Source of the DNA: Corynebacterium sp. HMSC29G08
Lineage (GTDB): Bacteria; Actinomycetota; Actinomycetes; Mycobacteriales; Mycobacteriaceae
NCBI RefSeq assembly: GCF_001806875.1
Contig: NZ_KV786241.1
Location: 87,318 to 151,317 of the forward strand
Length of the DNA: 64,000 bases
Direction of reading: 5' to 3'
Below, piece after piece: positions 7,877 through 17,606 of the stretch. Below the pieces are notes generated by a model. It ran no database searches. It was not told the DNA's origin and saw only the letters and a program-made list of their open reading frames with translations. A program made the translations under genes and the position numbers. Numbering within the stretch: the stretch's first letter is position 1; every line of letters begins with the position of its first letter.

Positions 7877-10800
7877 ATGACAGTTGGCGGCGTTTACCCC
7901 AAGGCCGACATGACGGCCGGCGGCACCAAGTTCCCTGATATGGAACGCGTGGTGCTGGATTATTGGAAGAAGGATGGCACCTTCCAGGCTTCGCTGAAGA
8001 ACCGCGAGGGCTGCGAAGAATACGTGTTTAATGACGGCCCGCCGTTTGCCAACGGCCTGCCGCACTATGGCCACTTGCTTACCGGCTACGTCAAGGACAT
8101 CGTGCCGCGTTACCGCACACAGGCTGGCTTCCACGTCCCGCGCGTGTTCGGCTGGGACTGCCACGGCTTGCCCGCGGAGCTTGAGGCAGAGAAGCAGCTT
8201 GGTATCACTGACAAGGCTCAGATCGAGGACATGGGTCTTGAAGCCTTCAACGAGTACTGCGCGAAATCTGTCATGCACTACGCGGGTGAGTGGGAGGACT
8301 ACGTCACCCGCCAGGCGCGTTGGGTGGACTTTGAGAATGGCTACAAGACGATGGACCCGGAGTACATGGAGTCCGTCATGTGGGCCTTTAAAGAACTCTA
8401 TGACAAGGGCTTGATCTACCAGGGCTTCCGCGTTTTGCCTTACTCCTGGGCGGAGCACACGCCGCTGTCTAACCAGGAGACTCGCCTGGATGACTCCTAC
8501 CGTGAGCGCCAGGACCCGACGGTGACCGTGACCATGCCGTTTACGGGCGCGCGCGCAGGCTTTGCCGCGGAGAAGACTTGGGCGGAGCACCCGGAGCTGC
8601 ACGACGCAGCCGCGATCGCCTGGACGACGACGCCGTGGACCCTACCATCCAACCTGGCTCTGGCCGTCCACCCTGACGTGGAGTACAGCCTGGTCGAAGT
8701 TGGTCAGGATGGGGTTGAGGGCTTTGCTGGCCGCAATCTGCTGCTCGCGTCTGGCCTAACCGGTGCGTACGCGAAGGAGCTGGGCGAGTTCACCACGGTT
8801 GCCACCTTCACCGGTGCGCAGCTGGAGGGCTTGGAGTATGAGCCGGTCTTTGACTACTTCCGTGACCAGGAAAATGCGTTCATGGTGCTCAACGCGGATT
8901 ACGTCACCACTGAGGACGGCACCGGCGTAGTCCACCAGGCTCCGGCCTTTGGCGAGGACGATATGTTTACCTGTGAGGACTACGGTATCGGCCTGGTCAT
9001 CCCGGTGGATGCGGATGGCAAGTTCACCTCGCTGGTTCCGGACTACCAGGGCCAGCTGGTCTTTGATGCGAACCGTGACATCATCCGTGACCTGCGTGCT
9101 AAGGGCCGTGTTGTGCGTGATCAGACGATCATGCACTCCTACCCACACTCCTGGCGCTCTGGCGAGCCGCTGATCTACATGGCGCTGCCGGCATGGTTTG
9201 TGAAGGTTACGGACATTCGCGAGCGCATGGTGGAGCTCAACCAGCAGATTGACTGGATCCCGTCGCACATGCGTGACGGCCAGTTTGGCAAGTGGCTGGA
9301 GGGTGCGCGCGATTGGAACATCTCGCGTACTCGTTACTGGGGTTCCCCGGTGCCGGCTTGGGTGTCGGATAATCCGGAATACCCGCGTGTAGACGTCTAC
9401 GGTTCGCTGGAGGAGCTGGAGCGTGACTTTGGCACGCGTCCGAAGTCGCTGCACCGCCCGCACATTGATGAGTTGGTGCGTCCGAACCCGGATGATCCGA
9501 CGGGCAAGTCCATGATGCGCCGCGTGCCGGACGTGCTGGACTGCTGGTTCGAGTCGGGCTCTATGCCGTTTGCGCAGTACCATTACCCGTTCGAGAACGT
9601 GGAAGAGCACGATGCTCGTCAGCCGGCGGACTTTATTGTGGAGTACTCGGGTCAGTCCCGTGGTTGGTTCTATGTGCAGCACGTGCTGTCCACGGCGCTG
9701 TTTGACCGCCCTGCGTTTAAGAAGGTCGTCGCCCACGGCATTGTGCTGGGCAATGATGGGCTGAAGATGTCGAAGTCGAAGGGTAACTACCCGGATGTCA
9801 ACGAGGTCTTTGACCGTGATGGGTCTGACGCGATGCGTTGGTTCCTCATGTCCAGCCCGATTCTGCGCGGCGGAAACCTGATCGTCACCGAACAGGGCAT
9901 TCGCGAAGGCGTGCGCCAGGCCATCTTGCCTATCTGGAACGCGTACACGTTCCTACAGCTGTACTCTTCGGAGGACGCGAAGTGGTCGGTGGATTCCACG
10001 GACGTGCTGGATCGCTACATCTTGGCTAAGACGCATGACATGGTTGCGGCCGTTGGTGCCGCTTTGGAGGACACCCGTATTGCGGATGCGTGCGATGAGC
10101 TGCGTCGTTTCGCAGACACGCTGACTAACTGGTACGTGCGTCGCTCGCGTGATCGTTTCTGGGCTGGCCAGGAGGAGCACCCTGAGGCGTTCAACACGTT
10201 GTACACGGTGCTTGAGGCTACGTGCCGTGCGGCTGCGCCGCTGTTGCCGTACATCAGTGAGGTCATCTGGCGTGGTCTGACGGGTGAGCGTTCGGTGCAT
10301 TTGACGGATTACCCGAAGGCTGAGCAGTTCCCGGCGGATGCGGATCTGGTGGCTGCGATGGATGCGACGCGTGCGGTTTGCTCCGCGGCGTCGTCGGTAC
10401 GCAAGGCCCGCAAGCTGCGCAACCGTCTGCCGCTGCCGAAGCTGACCGTGGCTATGGCGAATGCACAGGTGCTTGAGCCGTTTGCAGGTGTGATCCGCGA
10501 TGAGGTCAATGTCAAGGAGCTGCTGCTTAGCCAGGACGTAGATGCTGCAGGCACCTTCGAAGTCGTTGTCAACGCTAAGGTCGCTGGTCCGACGCTGGGT
10601 AAGGACGTGCAGCGCGCGATCAAGAACGTCAAGGCTGGCAACTACGTGCGCGAGGGCGACAACGTTGTGGTTGACGGTGATATTGTGCTCACCCCGGAAC
10701 TCTACACCGAGCGTCTGGTTGCGGAGGATCCCGATTCCACCACCCGCGTTGAGTCCACCGACGGCACCGTTGGCCTGGTCGTGCTTGATACCTCGGTCAC

Positions 10801-11059
10801 CGAGGAGCTCGAGGCTGAGGGCTGGGCTGCGGACGTGATCCGTCGCCTGCAGGATGCGCGCAAGCACGCTGGCCTGGCGGTTTCTGATCGTATCGCAGTC
10901 GTGCTGTCCGTGCCGGAAGCTCGCCACGAGTGGGCGCAGCGTCACGCTGAGCACATCGCTGCCGAGACCCTGGCGACCAGTTTTGAGGTGACTACCGAGG
11001 CGTTGGAGTCGGGCGTTGAGGTGGTTGATGGGGTGCGTGCGAGCGTCGTGAAGCAATAG
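7877..11059 (+). CDS. ileS: isoleucyl-tRNA synthetase, eukaryote-like type
   Basis: A 1060-residue class I synthetase that charges tRNA-Ile in the cytoplasm. The HIGH motif is HYGH at 63-66, the KMSKS loop lies near residue 630, and an editing domain and anticodon-binding domain fill the expected regions. The length and the [16 protein letters not shown] context place it in the eukaryote-like (IleS2) clade usual for actinobacteria; members often bind mupirocin poorly. The ATG at 7877 was chosen because GGAGGAG lies 8 bases upstream; an earlier in-frame start at 7820 would fall inside the T-box. Confidence 0.97.
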   Translation: MTVGGVYPKADMTAGGTKFPDMERVVLDYWKKDGTFQASLKNREGCEEYVFNDGPPFANGLPHYGHLLTGYVKDIVPRYRTQAGFHVPRVFGWDCHGLPAELEAEKQLGITDKAQIEDMGLEAFNEYCAKSVMHYAGEWEDYVTRQARWVDFENGYKTMDPEYMESVMWAFKELYDKGLIYQGFRVLPYSWAEHTPLSNQETRLDDSYRERQDPTVTVTMPFTGARAGFAAEKTWAEHPELHDAAAIAWTTTPWTLPSNLALAVHPDVEYSLVEVGQDGVEGFAGRNLLLASGLTGAYAKELGEFTTVATFTGAQLEGLEYEPVFDYFRDQENAFMVLNADYVTTEDGTGVVHQAPAFGEDDMFTCEDYGIGLVIPVDADGKFTSLVPDYQGQLVFDANRDIIRDLRAKGRVVRDQTIMHSYPHSWRSGEPLIYMALPAWFVKVTDIRERMVELNQQIDWIPSHMRDGQFGKWLEGARDWNISRTRYWGSPVPAWVSDNPEYPRVDVYGSLEELERDFGTRPKSLHRPHIDELVRPNPDDPTGKSMMRRVPDVLDCWFESGSMPFAQYHYPFENVEEHDARQPADFIVEYSGQSRGWFYVQHVLSTALFDRPAFKKVVAHGIVLGNDGLKMSKSKGNYPDVNEVFDRDGSDAMRWFLMSSPILRGGNLIVTEQGIREGVRQAILPIWNAYTFLQLYSSEDAKWSVDSTDVLDRYILAKTHDMVAAVGAALEDTRIADACDELRRFADTLTNWYVRRSRDRFWAGQEEHPEAFNTLYTVLEATCRAAAPLLPYISEVIWRGLTGERSVHLTDYPKAEQFPADADLVAAMDATRAVCSAASSVRKARKLRNRLPLPKLTVAMANAQVLEPFAGVIRDEVNVKELLLSQDVDAAGTFEVVVNAKVAGPTLGKDVQRAIKNVKAGNYVREGDNVVVDGDIVLTPELYTERLVAEDPDSTTRVESTDGTVGLVVLDTSVTEELEAEGWAADVIRRLQDARKHAGLAVSDRIAVVLSVPEARHEWAQRHAEHIAAETLATSFEVTTEALESGVEVVDGVRASVVKQ

Positions 11060-11101
11060 CTCACCTGTTCGATTGCTTGGGTTGGTGTGTGAGGTGTGTG
11101 T

Positions 11102-11107
11102 TATAGG
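11102..11107 (+). promoter_or_regulatory. -10 element of the HNH gene (leaderless)
   Basis: TATAGG, 8 bases before the ATG at 11116; no ribosome site is present. Confidence 0.45.
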
Positions 11108-11115
11108 GTCGTCGT

Positions 11116-12372
11116 ATGACGATTACTTTAGAAAACACCCTCGCTACCAGCCTAAACACCGGTGAAGATGCGGCGTATGAGCATGCGTTGCGCATCTACC
11201 TCGCTAGCCACCATTCCACCACGTCGCGGGCGCGGCTGATATATGAAATCGCGCAATTTGACGCACTGGGCCGCGCCGTAGAGCTCGGTGCAGCCAGCAC
11301 TGGCGCATGGCTTACGCGCAACCTGGGCATGAAAACGTCAACGGCGTATGAGTACGTGTCGGTTGGCCGGAAGCTCTTGCTTTTCGACGAATTGATGCTC
11401 GCCTTCCTCAACGGCGAAGTGGACTACACCGTAGTCAGATTGTTGTTGCGGTACATGACGTTAGAAAATGAGCTTGAGCTGCTCGAATTAGCACGAGGCG
11501 TGTGTTATTCCGAGCTGCTAAAGGCACTTGCCGGCGGGGAGCAGGACCGGGATGAGCCCGAAGCGCCGTTTTTCAAGACCTGGGTGCGCGAAGACGGCAT
11601 GGTTGTCGGCGAGTTCCTGCTACCGCCGGTAGAAGGCCAGGAGCTGATGGCGGCCCTCAAGATTGCGCAGCTGGCGGCCGCTGGCGATGAAGGTGAGGAC
11701 GCCGAGGAGGCGTGTCCCGCAGAGCAGGTTGAAGACGCTAAACCGGAGCGCCGCATAACCGCGGACAACATTCTGGGTGTGCCCTCGCGCTATGGGCCGC
11801 CGGTGAAGGCTGATTTGTATGCCGCACTGGTGAGCATGGTGCAGATGGTACGGAGCAACCCTCGGGCACCGGTGCGCGCGCCCGGCGCGCAGGTGACGAT
11901 CATGCTGACCGAAGATGGCAAAGCGTGGATGCCCACGAACCCCCAGGCGCCGGCGAGCACGCTGCGTCATTACGTTGCGGATGCGGTAGCACGGGTGCAT
12001 ATGTTGGATTCGAAAGGGCTGACCATGTACTTCGGCAGGAAGCGTCGGCTAGCAAGCGACGGCCAGGTGGAAGCGTTGCTTGACGTGTGGGGCCACCAGT
12101 GTGCCATGCCGGGGTGTACGCATTCGCGGTTTATTGAGATTCACCACATTACGGATTGGTCCGATGGTGGCACGACTGACATTGGCAACTTGATCCCGCT
12201 GTGCTCGAGCTGCCATTCGCTGGTCAGCCACGGCATTGCGGAAGTGGGAAAGCATGGTCCGAATGTGGAGTTCAGTTTTAGGGATGGCTCAAAGTTTGTG
12301 TCGCGCAACCGCGGGTTGCCGGTACGGGCGGGAGGTGTAGTTGAGATGCGAACGGGTGCGAGCTTTGCCTGA
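11116..12372 (+). CDS. DUF222/13E12-type protein with HNH nuclease domain
   Basis: A 418-residue protein with an N-terminal helical DUF222 region (about 20-320) and a C-terminal HNH nuclease fold. The nuclease part runs from about residue 328 and shows CAMPGC, IHHITDWSDGG and LCSSCHSLVSH, so both zinc-type cysteine pairs and the catalytic His are present. These proteins are abundant, often multicopy, in actinobacteria (the 13E12 family of mycobacteria), and their role is unknown; a mobile or defence origin is suspected. It stands alone between ileS and dinB and is followed directly by palindrome copy 4. Confidence 0.88.
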   Translation: MTITLENTLATSLNTGEDAAYEHALRIYLASHHSTTSRARLIYEIAQFDALGRAVELGAASTGAWLTRNLGMKTSTAYEYVSVGRKLLLFDELMLAFLNGEVDYTVVRLLLRYMTLENELELLELARGVCYSELLKALAGGEQDRDEPEAPFFKTWVREDGMVVGEFLLPPVEGQELMAALKIAQLAAAGDEGEDAEEACPAEQVEDAKPERRITADNILGVPSRYGPPVKADLYAALVSMVQMVRSNPRAPVRAPGAQVTIMLTEDGKAWMPTNPQAPASTLRHYVADAVARVHMLDSKGLTMYFGRKRRLASDGQVEALLDVWGHQCAMPGCTHSRFIEIHHITDWSDGGTTDIGNLIPLCSSCHSLVSHGIAEVGKHGPNVEFSFRDGSKFVSRNRGLPVRAGGVVEMRTGASFA

Positions 12373-12392
12373 TTTTCCGCGGCGCGGAAAAT
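12372..12392. repeat. palindrome ATTTTCCGC-GGC-GCGGAAAAT, copy 4
   Basis: The longest copy: 9-bp perfect arms. It begins at the last base of the HNH gene stop codon and ends 23 bases before dinB. A hairpin without a T-run. Confidence 0.75.
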
Positions 12393-12401
12393 AGCAGGCG
12401 G

Positions 12402-12407
12402 TACCGT
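12402..12407 (+). promoter_or_regulatory. -10 element of dinB (leaderless)
   Basis: TACCGT, 7 bases before the dinB ATG. Confidence 0.4.
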
Positions 12408-12414
12408 AGGGGCT

Positions 12415-13797
12415 ATGCCTCGCTGGGTGCTGCACATTGACATGGACGCGTTTTACGCCTCCGTCGAGCAGTTGACCCGACCCACGCTGAAAGGTCGGCC
12501 TGTGTTGGTGGGAGGCGTGAGTGGTCGGGGCGTGGTTGCGGGCGCGAGTTATGAGGCACGTAAGTACGGTGCGCGTTCCGCCATGCCTACGCACCGGGCG
12601 GCGCGGTTGGTGGGTAACCGGGTGGTGTTGGTCTCCCCGCGCAGGACGGTGTATCAAGCTGCGTCTAGGCGCGTGTTTGAGGTCATCGGTAGGCATGCGG
12701 AGGTAGTGGAGCAGCTGTCTATTGATGAGGCGTTTATGGAGCCCCAGCAGCTTATCGACGCCACACCGGACGACGTCCGCACCTGGGCCAATAACCTCCG
12801 CACGGAAATCAAACGCGAAACCGGCCTGCCGAGTTCAATCGGCGCTGGCTCTGGTAAGCAGTACGCCAAGATTGCCTCCGGGTTGGCGAAACCGGACGGG
12901 GTGTTCCTCATCCCGCACGCCGAGCAACTGGAGATCCTGCACCCGCTGCCAGTAGAGGAGTTATGGGGTGTGGGTCCGGTCACGGGCGCCAAGCTGCAAG
13001 CTGCGGGGATTGAGACGATCGGTGACTTGGCCGCGCTCAGCGAGAAGGAAGTGGCAATCGCCCTTGGCGGGGTGGTGGGCCAGCAGCTGTGGCAGCTGGC
13101 ACGGGGGGTGGATGATCGCCCGGTGGCGCCGCGTGCGGAGTCGAAACAGATTTCCTCGGAGCACACATATCCGCAGGATTTGACCACCGTGCCGGAGATC
13201 GATGCAGCGTTACGACGGGCATCCGCCGAATCCCATCGCAGGTTGTTGAAAGATGGTCGTGGTGCTCGCACAGTAACCGTGAAACTGAAGATGGCGGACT
13301 TCCGGATTGAGTCGCGTTCCGCAACGCTGCCGTACGCCACCGATGATGCAGACACACTTTTGGCCACCGCGTTTAAGATCGTGCGCTACCCGGATGAGGT
13401 CGGCCCAATCAGATTGGTTGGGGTGTCCTACTCCGGGTTGGAAGACACGCTGCAGGACGTGCTGTTCCCGGAACTCGATCAGGTGATTGTGCAGCCGTCG
13501 CGAACGTCGAGTGATTACGAAAGTGGAGTCAGCGACCACGTTGACACACCGCACGTCGAGGTGGTCAGTGAAGCCGCGCCAAAGGCAGGGCAGTGGCATG
13601 CAACGCAAGACGTCTACCACGCTGACTACGGCCACGGCTGGGTGCAAGGCACCGGCAAGGGCTGGGTGACGGTGCGGTTTGAAACTCGCTCCACGGGCCC
13701 GGGACGGATGCGCAGTTTGCGTGTGGACGACCCGCTGCTTAGCCCGGCCGATCCGCTGGACTCACTGGACTGGGGTGACTGGCTGGCGAGAAACTAG
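12415..13797 (+). CDS. dinB: DNA polymerase IV
   Basis: A 460-residue Y-family translesion polymerase. The catalytic acidic residues are in HIDMDAFYASVE (residues 7-18) and SIDEAFME (D104/E105). The thumb helix-hairpin-helix (LWGVGPVTGAKLQAAGIETIGDLA noted from its VGPVTG core) and the little-finger domain follow. The C-terminal 80 residues form an extra domain with the GHGWVQGTGKGWVTVRFET core, seen in actinobacterial DinB, in place of a standard clamp-binding tail. It copies past damaged bases with low fidelity. Its 3' end overlaps the convergent asparaginase gene by 4 bases. Confidence 0.95.
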   Translation: MPRWVLHIDMDAFYASVEQLTRPTLKGRPVLVGGVSGRGVVAGASYEARKYGARSAMPTHRAARLVGNRVVLVSPRRTVYQAASRRVFEVIGRHAEVVEQLSIDEAFMEPQQLIDATPDDVRTWANNLRTEIKRETGLPSSIGAGSGKQYAKIASGLAKPDGVFLIPHAEQLEILHPLPVEELWGVGPVTGAKLQAAGIETIGDLAALSEKEVAIALGGVVGQQLWQLARGVDDRPVAPRAESKQISSEHTYPQDLTTVPEIDAALRRASAESHRRLLKDGRGARTVTVKLKMADFRIESRSATLPYATDDADTLLATAFKIVRYPDEVGPIRLVGVSYSGLEDTLQDVLFPELDQVIVQPSRTSSDYESGVSDHVDTPHVEVVSEAAPKAGQWHATQDVYHADYGHGWVQGTGKGWVTVRFETRSTGPGRMRSLRVDDPLLSPADPLDSLDWGDWLARN

Positions 13798-14699
13798 AGC
13801 AAAAGGCGCGGGTCGGTGCCGCTGGCTAGGGCTGTAGCCAAGGCGATGCGGGCCTGGCCAGCGCTTAACGGGCCCGCAGGAAGGGCACCGATACTACCTA
13901 GCGTGGCACCACCGCCAGCGCCGCCGTAGGTAAACTCCACGCTGCCGTGGGGGACAGAAGTTGCGATGACCACGGGAATACCGCGCTCGCAGGCGCGGGC
14001 TATAGCTGCGCCCATCGGGGCGGAAACGTTGCCGGAACCCAAGGCTTCGATCACAATGCCGTTGACAGTGCCATTGACACCGCCGTTAGCCACGTGGTCT
14101 ACAAGCGAAGCGTCCGCACCGGGCCACGCGCGCAGGATTGGCACCTTCAGGTCAGCTAGGGGAGCATGTTTCACAGGCGCTGGACGCGGTGCAGGCGTGT
14201 CGGTGGTCAGAGCGAAAGCGCGAAGCGATTGTGTGGAGCGCTTATACAGCCCGCGCGCGGGCAGCGTGTTGCCACCGAAGTGCACAAATACGCCGGGGCC
14301 AGGGGGATTTGCAGCCATGTCGATAGCACCGCGGAGGTTGGCGGGGCCGTCGGCGTTCGGATGGTCGTCAGGCAGCTGGGCGCCTGTGAGCACCACGGTC
14401 CTGTCGGCGGGCAAGACAAGGTCGATGGCAAGGGCGGTTTCTGCAAGAGAGTCGGTGCCGTGGGTGAGGACGATGGGGGTGGTTGACGTGGCGTCGGCAA
14501 GCAAAAGCTCTAAAAGCAGGTCTAAGTCAGCAAACGTGATGGCAGAAGAGTCAAGGCTGATTGCATCGTAGGGCGTTGCAGTGCGGCCGGAACGGGTGAT
14601 TAACTCGGCGGCGGTCAGCGTAGGGACACGTGCGCCGTCGGCGTTGGTGGTGCACGCGATGGTGCCGCCAGTGGCGATGACGAGAACGGAGTTGCTCAT
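13794..14699 (-). CDS. ansA: L-asparaginase
   Basis: A 301-residue asparaginase that hydrolyses asparagine to aspartate and ammonia. Both threonine motifs are present: VIATGGTIACT with the nucleophile near T13, and THGTDSLAET at about 79-88. There is no signal peptide, so it should be cytoplasmic. The start is the ATG at 14699, where the TGGTI domain begins; the long open frame upstream is the antisense of the divergent lipoprotein gene. No clear ribosome site precedes it, so the mRNA may be leaderless. Confidence 0.92.
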   Translation of the reverse strand: MSNSVLVIATGGTIACTTNADGARVPTLTAAELITRSGRTATPYDAISLDSSAITFADLDLLLELLLADATSTTPIVLTHGTDSLAETALAIDLVLPADRTVVLTGAQLPDDHPNADGPANLRGAIDMAANPPGPGVFVHFGGNTLPARGLYKRSTQSLRAFALTTDTPAPRPAPVKHAPLADLKVPILRAWPGADASLVDHVANGGVNGTVNGIVIEALGSGNVSAPMGAAIARACERGIPVVIATSVPHGSVEFTYGGAGGGATLGSIGALPAGPLSAGQARIALATALASGTDPRLLL

Positions 14700-14729
14700 G
14701 TGAATGATGGTGCCAGATTGAAAGTGAGT

Positions 14730-14735
14730 TACGCT
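14730..14735 (+). promoter_or_regulatory. -10 element of the MTB12-like lipoprotein (leaderless)
   Basis: TACGCT, 7 bases before the ATG at 14743, inside the short divergent region shared with ansA. Confidence 0.35.
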
Positions 14736-14742
14736 AGGAACT

Positions 14743-15303
14743 ATGCATGCACCGAAGATCGCCGCCACCATCGCGGCCGTAACACTGAGCCTCACGCTGG
14801 CCGCCTGCTCGGGCGACGCGGAGACGGACACGACCACAACCAGCACCGCAACGGAGGAATCAACCTCGCAGGAAGCCGCGCCGGCCGCACCGGCGGCGCA
14901 ACTGCCCAGCGCCGATGAACTCAACGGCGTACTGCAGCGCGCAGCTGACCCGAACCTGCCAATTGAGGAGCGTATGCTCACCGTCCAGGGCGGCGAGAGC
15001 GTACCGGAGCTTTTCGGTGTGATGACGCAGTCCCAGCTTGAATCCGGTGCACAGTTCCAGGTCGTCGACCCGGTACTGGCGGACTTTGAGCCGAACCAGG
15101 TGCTCGCACCGGTCAACCTCACCGCGCCGGACACCGAGCCGACGCTGATTAATGACGTGATGTTTGTCCACGAAGACGGCCACTGGAAGCTGTCCCAGCA
15201 GTGGGCCTGCAACCTGATCTCCTCGACGCTGCCGCAGGACCAAGTGCCAGAAATGTGCGCCGCCGGTGCCCCCGTCGCACCGGCACCGGTGAACCCAAGC
15301 TAA
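14743..15303 (+). CDS. lipoprotein with MTB12-like C-terminal domain
   Basis: A 186-residue predicted lipoprotein. The signal peptide ends in LAAC with Cys22, followed by a Thr/Glu/Ala/Pro-rich linker to about residue 55. The rest resembles the C-terminal domain of the mycobacterial low-molecular-weight antigen MTB12 (ADPNLPIEERMLTVQGG near 65-81; DGHWKLSQQWACNLI near 145-159). Proteins of this type are exported and of unknown function, with an NTF2-like fold suggested. A short Ala/Pro tail ends the chain. It is convergent with the broken protease gene, overlapping it by 4 bases. Confidence 0.85.
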   Translation: MHAPKIAATIAAVTLSLTLAACSGDAETDTTTTSTATEESTSQEAAPAAPAAQLPSADELNGVLQRAADPNLPIEERMLTVQGGESVPELFGVMTQSQLESGAQFQVVDPVLADFEPNQVLAPVNLTAPDTEPTLINDVMFVHEDGHWKLSQQWACNLISSTLPQDQVPEMCAAGAPVAPAPVNPS

Positions 15304-15882
15304 CCGTGGAGGGTCAGACCCCAGTACTCCATCGCGCTGGCGATTTCCATACCGCCAGCGAGGGTCTTGTTGAAGTCGCTCACATTTGAGGTCACACCTA
15401 GTGCGTAGGCGCCCTTGTCATCGAGGGCGAAAATAGCGCCGCCGGAATCACCACGGTCTACGATGTTGCGGAAGTAGAACTGACCGTCCCTTCCGATTTC
15501 CTCAAAGACGCCGCACGCGTATCCGGTGGTGGACCCGATGCGGCAGATCAACATACCCTGCTGCTGCGCGTACTGGGGAGTGATGTAGCCCATCAGCTGC
15601 TGGCCAGGGGGGAGGAGTTCCCAACCGATAAGCGCAGCGCAGACGGGTCTACAGAGAGGTAGTCAAACTCGTAGCCTGTGGTGTCCAAGAAATAGGTCAG
15701 CTCATCCTCGCAAGCCCACGCAATCTCGCTGTTCTTGAGGGCGGCAACGGTCTGCTCATCAGTGGGCTCCACCCACTGCGTGCTGGTTTCATAGACAACG
15801 TCTGTACCACCAGAGTTGCTGCAGCCGGTGAGCGCCAATGCTGAAACTGTAAGGATGCTGCCAAGTGCCTTAAGGGATTCAC
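15300..15882 (-). pseudogene. frameshifted trypsin-like lipoprotein
   Basis: Two frames together encode one exported protein. The first has a signal peptide with lipobox LTGC and runs to about 15593. The second carries YACGVFEEIG and NIVDRGDSGGAIFAL, the serine motif of chymotrypsin-family proteases. The frames meet at a run of six G (15607-15612 on the plus strand); one extra base there would join them. No His or Asp of the triad is visible in the short N-terminal part, and the first frame has no start codon in register: GTG at 15882 is one frame off. So it is probably decayed, although a sequencing error at the G-run would explain one break. Confidence 0.7.
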
Positions 15883-15899
15883 AGCGAACATTATGCCAG

Positions 15900-17597
15900 C
15901 TAGTCTCGGTCCTCGCGCCAAACCTCTTGCGTCCACATCGTGGCCAACGCCAACACCCGTGCACGGGAGTCACCCTGCTCGGTCCGGCGGCGCCACTGGC
16001 GGCGTACCCAACGGTCATGGCTGGTGATCACGACGGTGCCGGCGAAGTCCACCAACGCAGCTTCGAGCTCCTCGGCTAGGGCGAGGGAGAGGTGGTTCGT
16101 TGGCTCGTCGAGAAGCAACAAGTCCGGCGGGGAAGCCAAAATGATGCCGAGGGACACGCGGCGGCGCTGGCCAAGCGACAAATCCTCAAGCTTCTTCGCC
16201 GCCTGTTCCTCACTCATCAAGCCCATCTCCACCAAGTCAGGGGAGCCCGCAGGAGTGTGCGCAGCAAACATCTGTGCGGCGGTGATCTCTAGGTTCTCCC
16301 AGTCGTCGTCCTGCGCCAGACGCGCGACGGTGAGCTCCTCGGGGATGATCAGCTCGCCCTCGTAATGGCTCAAAGAGCCGTCCAAAATCTTCAAAAGTGT
16401 GGACTTGCCCGAGCCGTTCGGCCCCTCCACCAGCAACTGTTGACTGGGCTGCACCTTGATGGACAGCGGTGACAGGCGCTCAGGCACCCGCAGGTTAATG
16501 GCGTGAATAGCAGGCACGCCAATAGACGTCGCGGCATGCGGCGGAAGCCCACGAAACTGCAGTGCGGTCGGCGGCGCCGGAATCGCCTCGCGCTCAAGGG
16601 CCTCCAAACGCTGCTCCGCTGCACGACGCCGCCCGCTCACCGTCTTCGCAGCGCGATCTGCGTAGAACTTCGCCGCCTTGCGCGTCTCTGTCTTGTTCTC
16701 GTGACTGTGAAAAACGTCTTCGGCGGTCTGGTTGCTGGCTTTCTCTAGGCGCTCGCGCTCGTGCTCTTGTGCGGCGTAATCGGTCTCCCAGCGCGCGCGG
16801 CGTGCCTCACGGGCTTTCAAGTAATCACTAAACGCACCCGTAAAGCGCGCGCCCTGGCGAGTCTCCTCACCGTAGCCGCCCTCTGGGCCCAAACCAGGAT
16901 CCAGATCCACAATGCCGTCACACGCCGTATCCAGGAAGTAGCGGTCATGTGAAGCCGCGAGGACCGGGCCCTTGAACGCCTCCAGCTCGCCGATGAGGAA
17001 GTCCACGGCCTCATCATCCAGGTGGTTCGTCGGCTCATCCAACACCATGGCGTCCACAGGACGAAGGAGCAGGGTTGCCAATGCAAAGCGACGGCGCTGG
17101 CCACCGCTCATCCCACCAAGCGGGGTAGAAAGCGGGACGTTTGCCAAACCCAGACCAGCTAGCACCGTGGCAATACGCGCATCCAATTCCCACAGGCCCG
17201 AGTTCTCGGCGCGCGCCAACGCACGGTCAAACTCCTCGGCCACCGTGGTGTTCTCCGGCTCGGCGGCCATACGCTCACTCAAGGTGGCAATGTCGGATTC
17301 GATGGCGCGGAGTTCGGCCACGGCGGCGTCGATAAGCATCTGTGCCGGCTCGGAAAACGGCAGGGACGTCTCCTGGGCAATGAAGCCCGTCACCGGAGGG
17401 GTGATCAACACACCGGCATCCGGCGTCAGCTCACCGGAGATCACCCCGAGCAGGGTGGACTTGCCCGCGCCGTTTTCACCAATCAGTCCCGTAACAGAGC
17501 CGGATGGCACAGCAAAGCTAATGTCCGTGAGTACCCGGTGGCCACCCGGGTAGGAAAAGGAAACGCCATCAAGGCCAATGTGTAAAGGGGCAACCAT
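15900..17597 (-). CDS. ABC-F family ATPase
   Basis: A 565-residue soluble protein with two ABC ATPase domains and no membrane segments. Domain 1 has Walker A GENGAGKST, signature SGGQRRR and Walker B VLDEPTNHLDD. Domain 2 has GPNGSGKST, signature LSLGQRRR and LLDEPTNHL. A charged linker joins them at about 235-330. ABC-F proteins act on the ribosome, either helping stalled translation or protecting it from antibiotics; the sequence alone does not tell which. The ATG at 17597 follows AGGA by 7 bases; a TTG two codons earlier is possible. Confidence 0.92.
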   Translation of the reverse strand: MVAPLHIGLDGVSFSYPGGHRVLTDISFAVPSGSVTGLIGENGAGKSTLLGVISGELTPDAGVLITPPVTGFIAQETSLPFSEPAQMLIDAAVAELRAIESDIATLSERMAAEPENTTVAEEFDRALARAENSGLWELDARIATVLAGLGLANVPLSTPLGGMSGGQRRRFALATLLLRPVDAMVLDEPTNHLDDEAVDFLIGELEAFKGPVLAASHDRYFLDTACDGIVDLDPGLGPEGGYGEETRQGARFTGAFSDYLKAREARRARWETDYAAQEHERERLEKASNQTAEDVFHSHENKTETRKAAKFYADRAAKTVSGRRRAAEQRLEALEREAIPAPPTALQFRGLPPHAATSIGVPAIHAINLRVPERLSPLSIKVQPSQQLLVEGPNGSGKSTLLKILDGSLSHYEGELIIPEELTVARLAQDDDWENLEITAAQMFAAHTPAGSPDLVEMGLMSEEQAAKKLEDLSLGQRRRVSLGIILASPPDLLLLDEPTNHLSLALAEELEAALVDFAGTVVITSHDRWVRRQWRRRTEQGDSRARVLALATMWTQEVWREDRD

Positions 17598-17606
17598 GGT
17601 CAAATC

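Noticed and set aside
8756..9736. Long minus-strand frames inside ileS and similarly inside dnaE and pyk
   Set aside because: Arg/His-rich shadows of strongly biased high-GC genes, without family resemblance.
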